Below, one piece after another: positions 9,153 through 17,422 of a stretch of 64,000 nucleotides of DNA. The stretch lies in the IMG/VR virus record IMGVR_UViG_3300032156_000003, positions 22,330-86,329 of that record. One strand, written 5' to 3'. A program made the position numbers and the translations under genes. A model generated the notes under the pieces. The model ran no database searches. It was not told where the DNA came from and was given only the letters and a program-made list of their open reading frames with translations. Origin of the DNA: a virus. Position 1 is the first letter of the stretch, and each line of letters starts with the position of its first letter.

Positions 9153-10657
9153 CATTCGAAGCCGAAAATTACGACCACACGGGGCGCGATCAACCAGCTC
9201 TTGACGCTCGTCTGCAAAGTTTGTTTTTGTCCGTGTTCCCGGCGTGGACTGATACGACAACCCGCAACATGGCAAACGTCATTCGCAGTGGTTCTGCGTG
9301 GGTCAGTTCCGTCAACGACTACTACATGACGCGCAAGGCGCGCGGTGCATACGTCCCAACGGCAACAGAACGCCGGGATATGATAGCACTCGGGAAACGC
9401 CAGAGTTACGAGATGTCGGGAGCACAGGCCGCGACGTGCGACTTGACCGCAACGCTACTCAACGGGCCTCTCGCTGGCGACGTGACGTTCTCAATTAACG
9501 ACAAGGTGCAAACCGAAGATGTCGTCAACCCTGTCATCGGTGAGGTGCAAGCGACGGTCGTCATGGCAGCAGGCGCGACCACGGCAACTCTTTCGTGGAG
9601 GCACTGTCAGTCGAAAACGCAGACGTACACCGCGACAATCAACGCGAACCAAGAAGTATTCCTATCGGAAGGTCCGTACCTTGAAGATTCAGTGGCGTTC
9701 TCCACTGGACTCGGCGCGTGGACCGAAGTCGATTCGCTCGCTCTGTCTGGACCGACAGACCGTAACTTCGAGGTGTTGGTTGACCAGAACGACCGCGCAA
9801 CGGTGCGGTTTGGCGACGGCGTTAACGGCGCCGTGCCGACCGGTACGTTCACCATCTCCTACAAGACGGGAGGAGGGTTGACCGGGAATGTCGCCGAGAA
9901 TACCATCAAGAAGTTCGGCAAGACCTACGCCGACACGTTCGGGACACAGGCCATCTTTTCGGTTACGAACGCGGCGAAGGCGTCCGGAGGACTTGCACGC
10001 GAGACTGTCAATGCAGCTCGACAGCAAATCCCGTTGTCGAACACGTCTCCACGAACGACCGTAACCAGGTCCGATTTCGAGGTGCACGCTCTTGAAGTGC
10101 CGTCTGTTGCCCGAGCTCTCATGCTGTCGAGTGACGAGGACCTTGCAATCCCGGAAGTGGAAGGACGATTATACGTCGTTCCGGCGGGAGGTGGTGTGGC
10201 GAGTCAGGCTCTTCTCGACTCGGTCGAGACGATGGTCACAGTCACGTATCCTATGCTCACGAACTACAGCGTGCTCATCTCGACAGCAAGCTACCTCACA
10301 GTGAACGTGCGCGCCGTCATCTGGATTGCGGCGAACTACTCGGCGACGGCTGTCAAGACGGCTATACTCGCGGCGCTCGCTGCCTACTTCAACCCACTGT
10401 CCACGGACGGTAGCGCAAACACGCTAATCGATTTCGGCTACAACTATCGCGACGTCAACGACCTACCGTGTGGTGAAATTGCTCTATCGGATCTGTTCAA
10501 CCTCATCCGCGATATTCCTGGAGTGAGGAAAATCGGCACGGGACTAGACGATTTCACGCTGAACGGCGCGCACTCGGACCCGCCGATCTCAAATTGGCAG
10601 TTTCCAGAACTCGGTTCTGTCGTGTTGGTCAACGGCGCGACTGGAAATGTGATTTGA
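9149..10657 (+). CDS. Baseplate J-like protein
   Basis: This 502-residue protein shows the baseplate-J signature: a GVNGAVPTGTFTISYKTGGG block near residue 230 with flanking RFGDG, then a region with ARQQIPLSNTSPRTTVTRSD and VARALML that matches the conserved 'TR-DYE' section, and a C-terminal portion with an IPGVRKI motif. It builds the wedges that surround the hub. The GTG start at 9149 overlaps the wedge gene. Length is in the upper range of the family. Confidence 0.85.
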   Translation: MTFEAENYDHTGRDQPALDARLQSLFLSVFPAWTDTTTRNMANVIRSGSAWVSSVNDYYMTRKARGAYVPTATERRDMIALGKRQSYEMSGAQAATCDLTATLLNGPLAGDVTFSINDKVQTEDVVNPVIGEVQATVVMAAGATTATLSWRHCQSKTQTYTATINANQEVFLSEGPYLEDSVAFSTGLGAWTEVDSLALSGPTDRNFEVLVDQNDRATVRFGDGVNGAVPTGTFTISYKTGGGLTGNVAENTIKKFGKTYADTFGTQAIFSVTNAAKASGGLARETVNAARQQIPLSNTSPRTTVTRSDFEVHALEVPSVARALMLSSDEDLAIPEVEGRLYVVPAGGGVASQALLDSVETMVTVTYPMLTNYSVLISTASYLTVNVRAVIWIAANYSATAVKTAILAALAAYFNPLSTDGSANTLIDFGYNYRDVNDLPCGEIALSDLFNLIRDIPGVRKIGTGLDDFTLNGAHSDPPISNWQFPELGSVVLVNGATGNVI

Positions 10658-10658
10658 C

Positions 10659-13193
10659 ATGGCGAATGTCGTTCTCAATCCGCTCTTCGCGACAGCCGAC
10701 CCGCTTGGTGAGCCTGGAGAGGCGGAGAACTGGGATCGAGTCTCGCACCAACACTATCCGGGCTTCGCTAAATTCCGACAGCCGCATTCGTTCTACGCGA
10801 CCTCAGAGCGGTTTCAGTTCGAGGACGCACCGGCGCGGGTTGTGGGTACTGAGCCGTTTGAGTACGGGCGCGCGACGGCTGTCGGGTTAACGACAACGCT
10901 GACCGATTCGACGAAGAGTTGGACGGTCAACGAGTGGACGGGGCATACTTTCCGCATCGTCTCCGGTACTGGGTTCGGCTATGCGGACGTCACGGTTGCG
11001 ACAAACGACGCTACTACTCTGACATATGCAGCGCAGTTGTTCACACCCGACACGACGTCGCGCTACATCATGAACAAGCCGTTCGTGTTGCCCACAACTC
11101 CGCAGTGGACGTTCCCCGTGGCTGCCGTCTTCGTATTGCCGACGAACGCAATCCAATTCAACGGCGTTGACCTGCGGGCGGCCATCCCACCGGGTTCGAG
11201 TTTCCAGGTCGTCGGCACCCCACCGGATACGCAACTGGACGGGTACTGGACCGTAGTCAGCATCTCGCTTGTCGGCGCGGATTCCGTTGTCTATGTGTCG
11301 GAAGACGTGCTCGCCATGGCACCGGGCGCGGTCGCAAACCTCCCGCCTGTCCTCGCGTGTACGGCGCACGAACACGCGTCCCAGGCGAGCGTCACGGACA
11401 CGACGGCGTACCCGGTTGCCCCGCTCGGGGCAGGTCAGACAATCGAGGTGCGGATAGACCGTGGCGACGCGCAGATGATAGCATTTCTCGGTGGCGAGAC
11501 AACGGCGCAGAACGTTGCGGAAGTCATTGATGAACTTCTAGTTGGCGGATGGGCTCGCGTCACGGGTGGGCAGGTGCAAGTCTACTCGGATGCTCGCGGG
11601 CCGACGTCGTTTGTTCAGGTCGAACCAATTACTGCCGGACTAACGTTCGATATTCATGAGTCGCGCGGTTACGGACAGTGGGCGCAAATGTGGCCGCTGT
11701 ATTTCGTCAACGCGGCGGATGCCACGACGGCAGAAATCGCGGACGTCCTCGGTGAGCACTGGCACCACATTCGGGTACGGTATCCGGGCGGCGCGGCCGG
11801 TGACGCGGTGCATGTCGAGACGGACCGCAAGGGCGCGACGGCGACACTGTTCATCAATGACACTGTTGGAGGATTCCATGACGCGGCGGTTTGGCCGATT
11901 CCGGCGAGAATCACGGTCGGTCCATTTGCGAACAACATTCTCACGTTCGATGTTGATGGTTCTGGAGTTGTTATCACTTTGCTTGCTGGCGATGTCACCC
12001 CGGAACTCGTGTCAGGGGCGATCTCGGCAGATTTCGTTGCGGCCGGTGTAGACGCCACTTCGACCTACAGCGCCGATCGCGTGTACGTCGACAGCCGACT
12101 CCCGCTGGTTTGCACAGGGGGAACGGCGAACCCGGACATCGGATTCCCCGCGACGTTCACGACTTACGGTGGCGGGACGACTGCGCGCATTGTCGGGCTT
12201 GCTGGTGCGACGGCGGTAGGTGTTGACGATGTCGGTTGGTTCTCAGATTTCAGCGACGTGACGAGCGTCTTTGCACTGTTCTCTGCGGATTCTCCGGTCG
12301 CGTTAAATGCGGACACGTTCGCGTGGTCCGAGATTTATGCGACGATGGACTCGGTAACTAACTACTACGCTCCGTTTGCGAGTTTCTACGGACCCACCTG
12401 GACCGTCCTTCGCGAGTCGTTTGACGAGGCGTGGGCAAACGAATGGATCGAAACATACAATCCGTTCACGCCGGTTGCGGGCGCATGGAAGCCACCTGGC
12501 ATGTCACCATCCGCCCAGATTATCGGGCGCGAGTTGACGTTCCCGCTGACAGTGCGGAGCAACGCGAATAAACTGACCATCCGCAGTGAGACGGACGCGA
12601 TGTGGTACACCGTGACGCTGACAGGTGGAATATACGCGACGATTGCAGCATTGGTGGCGCATCTCAATGTGCAACTGGTCGTGACTGGCATCACAGACGA
12701 CGTAATTTTTGGATACCACGGGAATTCATTGACTCTTGGATGGGACGGCACGGCGAACGCGGACGGAGCACTCCATTTGGCGAGCGGGATTGGCCTTGTG
12801 GCAGGAGCGGACGTGCGGACTACATTAGGGCTGTGGCCCCTCGCCCCGGACACTGGCGCTGCGTCTGTTGCCGTTCCAGGTGGGTTCTACGATGGCGACC
12901 CTGTCGGTACGTGGGATGCCAGCAACCAGTACGGTGTGGACCCGTTCTCCAGGTTGGTGTTCGACACGGTGCAAGACCCGGACTTGGCGACGTGGCATCC
13001 GCAAACAAACGGGGACCTGTCAGCGCTGTTCAACACGACGAAGCCATCGCCAGATTCCTACGCCGAAAGGTTCGCGTTCCCGAACTGGTACGGGGCCTAC
13101 GTGACTCCTGGGGCGGGTTCCATTTGGACGGCGGCGATTTTCGACGCGACGATTGCACCTGAAATCTACGAAGATTTCGAGGAAGGTTGGTAG
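10659..13193 (+). CDS. Large tail/baseplate structural protein with repeated beta module
   Basis: This 844-residue beta-rich protein starts 1 bp after baseplate J. Three copies of a roughly 65-90-residue module are visible near residues 261-324, 427-494 and 638-725. Each runs from a strand such as IEVRIDRGD or LTFDVDGSG through a helix with TA-NVAEVI or SGAISADF to a strand pair ending G-A. Two more copies occur in the tail protein I gene at 15059. It probably decorates the baseplate or joins it to the fibres. No enzymatic motif is seen. Confidence 0.6.
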   Translation: MANVVLNPLFATADPLGEPGEAENWDRVSHQHYPGFAKFRQPHSFYATSERFQFEDAPARVVGTEPFEYGRATAVGLTTTLTDSTKSWTVNEWTGHTFRIVSGTGFGYADVTVATNDATTLTYAAQLFTPDTTSRYIMNKPFVLPTTPQWTFPVAAVFVLPTNAIQFNGVDLRAAIPPGSSFQVVGTPPDTQLDGYWTVVSISLVGADSVVYVSEDVLAMAPGAVANLPPVLACTAHEHASQASVTDTTAYPVAPLGAGQTIEVRIDRGDAQMIAFLGGETTAQNVAEVIDELLVGGWARVTGGQVQVYSDARGPTSFVQVEPITAGLTFDIHESRGYGQWAQMWPLYFVNAADATTAEIADVLGEHWHHIRVRYPGGAAGDAVHVETDRKGATATLFINDTVGGFHDAAVWPIPARITVGPFANNILTFDVDGSGVVITLLAGDVTPELVSGAISADFVAAGVDATSTYSADRVYVDSRLPLVCTGGTANPDIGFPATFTTYGGGTTARIVGLAGATAVGVDDVGWFSDFSDVTSVFALFSADSPVALNADTFAWSEIYATMDSVTNYYAPFASFYGPTWTVLRESFDEAWANEWIETYNPFTPVAGAWKPPGMSPSAQIIGRELTFPLTVRSNANKLTIRSETDAMWYTVTLTGGIYATIAALVAHLNVQLVVTGITDDVIFGYHGNSLTLGWDGTANADGALHLASGIGLVAGADVRTTLGLWPLAPDTGAASVAVPGGFYDGDPVGTWDASNQYGVDPFSRLVFDTVQDPDLATWHPQTNGDLSALFNTTKPSPDSYAERFAFPNWYGAYVTPGAGSIWTAAIFDATIAPEIYEDFEEGW

Positions 13194-13196
13194 GCT

Positions 13197-13904
13197 ATGG
13201 CCGATGCAGATTGGGCCGCGCTGGACAATGAACTCGGATTTGCGGACGTCGCGCAGGACACAACCGCTGGGGTCACGCCTCCGAACGGTGGCGGGACGCA
13301 CGTCTACGCCTTCAACTGTCTAGACGGGACGGTGACTGGTGCTGCGGGGAAATACTGCATCATCGCCAACTACTCTCCGACGGTGAGCGGTGCGTGGATC
13401 GCCGGGGCGGTCAAGCGGCTGTCGAGTGCACAGAACACGGGATTCTCTCCGTTCCTGTGCGTCGCGGCGACTGGGCACGATACTGCCGACAACGGCTACC
13501 TCATCGGATTAGAGGACGCGGACCCGTACAGGATTGTTCTGCGCAAGGGGACAATCATCGGCGGGATTCCCGTGGCGGCCGACGGGGAATACCTGCGGCG
13601 GTCCTCGTCTCAGTACCAGATCTCGGACGACCTGTGGCACCACATCGCAGTCGAGGCGGTGGAGCAGCCGAACGGAGAAATCTACCTGAACTGTTGGGAG
13701 TCCGACCTCGTGGCTCACGCGGTGACGGCTCCCGTGTGGACGGCCATCTCCGGCATGACGCAGTTCATAGACGACGCGGTTGGAATCAACTCGGGCACGT
13801 TGCCGTTGAGCGGCGGTGGGTACTGCGGCTATGCGATGGCGGTTGCAGAGGCAATCGGCACGCGGGCGGCATTTGACCACATACAGATTCGGCGACAGGT
13901 CTGA
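13197..13904 (+). CDS. Probable jelly-roll (concanavalin-like) structural protein
   Basis: This 235-residue protein lies between two structural genes with 3-bp gaps. It shows strand-turn patterns of a concanavalin A-like jelly roll, including YLIGLEDADPYRIVLRKG and LWHHIAVEAVEQPNGEIYLN, which resemble LamG-type carbohydrate-binding domains. It is likely a virion surface or baseplate decoration that may bind host glycans. The fold is inferred from the pattern only. Confidence 0.5.
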   Translation: MADADWAALDNELGFADVAQDTTAGVTPPNGGGTHVYAFNCLDGTVTGAAGKYCIIANYSPTVSGAWIAGAVKRLSSAQNTGFSPFLCVAATGHDTADNGYLIGLEDADPYRIVLRKGTIIGGIPVAADGEYLRRSSSQYQISDDLWHHIAVEAVEQPNGEIYLNCWESDLVAHAVTAPVWTAISGMTQFIDDAVGINSGTLPLSGGGYCGYAMAVAEAIGTRAAFDHIQIRRQV

Positions 13905-13907
13905 TAG

Positions 13908-15062
13908 GTGTCGAGCGCGCCGACACTTCCGGGACCGGCTCCGGCGGCAACGTCACTTGTCCGAGAGGACGGGACGTGGTTCGACGCGGGAGTTGGTACG
14001 TTGTGCGGACGCATCTCTGCGGCGGGGTACGTGCTCGGGCTGTCGGCGAGCGTTGACCGACCGACGTTGTATCCAGGTGACTACATCGAAAACACGCAGG
14101 TTGTGGACCTCACGGGACAAGACATCGTTGCGCTTGCGGCCGAGATGACGGGTCTTGTAGTGCCGACCGGTATTGAGATGCCGGGGTACACGACTGGCAC
14201 GGACTCACTTTTGCACTACCGAATGGACGAGGTGAGCGGCGGGGCGCGCGATGAAGTCGATTGGAGTCACGACCTGCGGATGGCGGACGGCCTCATATCA
14301 CCGTCGGTGCCTGCGTACAATCTCGGGTATGGACTCGCGCGCACGTGGGGTGCGGGCGCAGGTGATATGGTCGGCGAGAACGACCCGCAGATTATACCTG
14401 CTGCTGGACTGCCGTCGTATACCGTCGATTGGTGGCAGAATTTCGACGTCGCTAGCATCGCGACAAGCAACGGAGTGAGCCCGACAGTGTTTCAGTTGAG
14501 GTCCGTGACGGCGGGAGGATTTCGGATTCTGTGGGGTGGACTCTCGGGCATGGGTGCGCATACGTGGCGGCTCTACATTGAGCACTGGAACTCCGGGGTC
14601 TACTCGGCACAGAACCTCATCGCTACGGCGCGAGCGGCGAACCAAGGCAACGAGTTCTTTTCGGTTGCGTTTGACGATACGACGATGGCGGCGCGGGTCT
14701 ACATCAACGGCGCGCTGGTCGCGACCACCGGGGCGTTCGCCGTAGCACCTGGACAGCCTCTTGTCGGCGCGCGAATTCATGTCGGCGACCCTCTGTACAG
14801 GGGCGTCATAGATGACGTGCGGCTGTCGAACACGAACCACAATCTGGCTACGCATCAAGCAGCATACGCTACGCGGTTGAACGCGCCGGTTATCTACGAC
14901 GTTAGTTGGTGGCTTCATATCGACATAGATGATGAGCACTACGCGAGCTGCAAAATCACGGCGGACTCCAGCGGACGCCCGGCGTACCTGAACGCACCGA
15001 CTGGAATCGTTCTCGGCGTGCACACATTGTCGTGTCGTCTCGAATTAGGGGCCGGTGCATGA
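13908..15062 (+). CDS. LamG-like virion structural protein
   Basis: The 384-residue protein starts at GTG 13908. From about residue 100 it shows a laminin-G/pentraxin-like domain: SLLHYRMDE at its start, YTVDWWQNFDV, AARVYINGALVATTG and ARIHVGDPLYRGVIDDVRLSN, the last being a hallmark of LamG domains. Such domains bind sugars on phage fibres and baseplates. It ends with an ATGA overlap into the tail protein I gene. Confidence 0.6.
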   Translation: MSSAPTLPGPAPAATSLVREDGTWFDAGVGTLCGRISAAGYVLGLSASVDRPTLYPGDYIENTQVVDLTGQDIVALAAEMTGLVVPTGIEMPGYTTGTDSLLHYRMDEVSGGARDEVDWSHDLRMADGLISPSVPAYNLGYGLARTWGAGAGDMVGENDPQIIPAAGLPSYTVDWWQNFDVASIATSNGVSPTVFQLRSVTAGGFRILWGGLSGMGAHTWRLYIEHWNSGVYSAQNLIATARAANQGNEFFSVAFDDTTMAARVYINGALVATTGAFAVAPGQPLVGARIHVGDPLYRGVIDDVRLSNTNHNLATHQAAYATRLNAPVIYDVSWWLHIDIDDEHYASCKITADSSGRPAYLNAPTGIVLGVHTLSCRLELGAGA

Positions 15063-17410
15063 CCGTGCATCCACACATCCCCGAGGCGTTGCTCGAAAGC
15101 ATTCTGTCCGACGTCGTGACGTTTCCCCTTGTGCTGGTCGTGGCAAATCCGGGTGAGGACGCGGTGGAAGTCGCGACGTCGTTGCACCCGACCTTGCGAA
15201 TTGCGCACATTCACGGCGACCCAACCGTTGCTCCCGCGCCATACTTCACACTGCTTGTTGAGGTGAACGTTGGCGGCACGGGATGGGTGACGGCGTACAC
15301 GACGGCGGGTGGGTTCTTCGCGCCATGGAACGGCGCGGCGTGCGCGGTGTCGTACCACACGCCGATATCTCCTTATGTGTTTACTGAGTTGACCTTCGAA
15401 TACACGGGCGGCGTGATGCCGCACGACACGACCATAGAATTTCGAGTTACCGGAACAACGCTCACGACGGGATGGGGTCACTTCTCGTGGGGACATATGC
15501 CGTGGGGGCACGTCACGGGGACGTCAACCTCCATGATTGTGACCTACTCGTTTGCCACAGCAGATGAGGAAGCGCCTCAACTCCTGAGCGCCGTGGCGAC
15601 CGTCAAGGACGTTTTACGCCTCGTGTACGATGACACCATGAGGGTATCGACACCGGACGGCAGAGCGGTTGTGACGACGGTTACGAATGAAACCGCGTGG
15701 GGCGCGCTGCCGGTGCCTGGAACTCTCATCGTCTCTGTGGACGGTGGCGCGGCGACTCTCTACACGATAAACGCAACGATGCTATCTCTGTTCTACCCAG
15801 TCACGGCGGTGGACATCGCGAATCTACTCCCGAGCCTGATAGACGGCACGACCGCACACGCCAACGACGACGGCACGGTGTCTCTCTACAGCGAGACGGT
15901 GGGAGACGCGGCGACGTTGCAGGTCATGGGTGGGACCATGAACGCCGTACTTCAATTCCCGACCACGCTGGTCACCGGTAACGATTCATCAGCGTTGTCC
16001 GCGAGCAACTACACCATCGCGCGGAACAACGTGTATCCGGCCGTGGCGGTGCATCTCACTCCGCAGTCCGTGGAAGCGGTGGACGTGGCGCTCACGACGT
16101 TCGACCTCGCGGTCCAATGGCCGATGACACCGCAAGCGCCATACGAGGTGACGGTTGCGGCGGACGTCACGGACCACGCGGGGAACGTGATCGATGCAAC
16201 GGCAGACTCGGCGACGTTCTCTGGATTTCAACCTCCCATCCCGGCGGGGCGCGTGACGAAGTTCCCGATTCCGCAAGCGGCCTATAGCGTGGACGATACG
16301 CAGGAGTTGCGAGCGTTCGTCAACGCGCTTGAAGAGGTTTGGAATCTGCAACTGACCGACATCGATTCTCTGTCGGACGTGTGGGACCCGGACATTGTTG
16401 ACGAGACACGGCTCGCCTTGCATCTCAAAGACCAGGGCAACCCGTTCACGTGGGCGGAATTGGACCTCACGTTGGCGGAGCGTAAGAAGTTGCTTCGCAT
16501 GTTGCCCGACCTCTACAACTACCGAGGCACGGACCCTGGTATCGAGGCGGCGATTCTGACCTTGCTCGGAATCGAGTGCCATGTTGCCCCTGCCATGATG
16601 GACGTATGGACGCTCGGCGTATCGTTGCTTGGAGACTACTACCCAGCGCAGGTTGTTGCCGTGAATCCTGAGACGTATAACCTTGCGGCGGCTGGTCGGG
16701 ACCTGTGGGTCATCGTCGACAACGGGCATGCGGTCAACACCGTGAGCACAACGGCACAGACGTTCACGCTCGCTGGGCGCAACGCGGCGCAGTACGTCGC
16801 GGGATACCAATTCCGAATCTACGGGTCGACTGGAAACGACGCGCGGTACACGGTCGTTTCTTCTGTCGAGTCCGGGGATGATACGGTGGTAACGGTTGTC
16901 GAGGCGATCCCAAGTGCGGTTGCAGACGGCACGGCAATCCAGACAATGCAGTTCAGCAACGTTGCCGGTGTAGACTTCGCTGTACCAGCGGCGGCCACGG
17001 CAGACGAGGTTGCAGATGCTGTTGCGGTGGACATCTACGGCGGAGCGGCCACAGGACTGAATCCAGGAGGCGGTAATACAGTAGCGGTTGCTTCGATGAA
17101 TCCTGCGGGAACGATTCAAGTCGTCGGAGGCACGGCGAACGTCGCGCTCGCGTTCAACACGGTTTTGCATTCGTCGACAGGAGGTTGCGTGCTCGGCCCC
17201 GGAACGGCACGCGAGCGCCGAACCTTTGACCTCGTAGTGACTGGCGCGCTACCATCGGCACAGGAGGAGGCATTGATGCGTCGCATCGCTAACTGGGCCA
17301 AGCCGGTCAACACACACCTCGGTCGCATACGAAACGAGTATGTGGTCGAGGACGATGGCATCTGGCGGCTAGGCCGCAGTCGACTCGGCGCGGATACCGT
17401 GCTGGGCTAG
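15059..17410 (+). CDS. Tail protein I-like baseplate protein (P2 gpI domain) with added beta modules
   Basis: I place the start at ATG 15059, which overlaps the upstream stop; an in-frame ATG 27 bp earlier lacks an RBS. At about residues 425-515 is the gpI core: TNALEEVWNLQLTDIDSLSD-type helix pair, LALHLKDQGNPF, then LRMLPDLYNYRGTDPGIEAA. This domain ties baseplate wedges to fibres in P2-like phages. The protein is 783 residues, far longer than P2 gpI, because of N- and C-terminal beta-rich additions that include two copies of the repeated module (near residues 219-300 and 630-699). Confidence 0.75.
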   Translation: MTVHPHIPEALLESILSDVVTFPLVLVVANPGEDAVEVATSLHPTLRIAHIHGDPTVAPAPYFTLLVEVNVGGTGWVTAYTTAGGFFAPWNGAACAVSYHTPISPYVFTELTFEYTGGVMPHDTTIEFRVTGTTLTTGWGHFSWGHMPWGHVTGTSTSMIVTYSFATADEEAPQLLSAVATVKDVLRLVYDDTMRVSTPDGRAVVTTVTNETAWGALPVPGTLIVSVDGGAATLYTINATMLSLFYPVTAVDIANLLPSLIDGTTAHANDDGTVSLYSETVGDAATLQVMGGTMNAVLQFPTTLVTGNDSSALSASNYTIARNNVYPAVAVHLTPQSVEAVDVALTTFDLAVQWPMTPQAPYEVTVAADVTDHAGNVIDATADSATFSGFQPPIPAGRVTKFPIPQAAYSVDDTQELRAFVNALEEVWNLQLTDIDSLSDVWDPDIVDETRLALHLKDQGNPFTWAELDLTLAERKKLLRMLPDLYNYRGTDPGIEAAILTLLGIECHVAPAMMDVWTLGVSLLGDYYPAQVVAVNPETYNLAAAGRDLWVIVDNGHAVNTVSTTAQTFTLAGRNAAQYVAGYQFRIYGSTGNDARYTVVSSVESGDDTVVTVVEAIPSAVADGTAIQTMQFSNVAGVDFAVPAAATADEVADAVAVDIYGGAATGLNPGGGNTVAVASMNPAGTIQVVGGTANVALAFNTVLHSSTGGCVLGPGTARERRTFDLVVTGALPSAQEEALMRRIANWAKPVNTHLGRIRNEYVVEDDGIWRLGRSRLGADTVLG

Positions 17411-17422
17411 GGGATAAAGCGC

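Noticed and set aside
15989-17170. Minus-strand frame of 393 codons opposite the tail protein I gene
   Set aside because: Opposite a supported gene, Arg-rich, no start signal; shadow frame.
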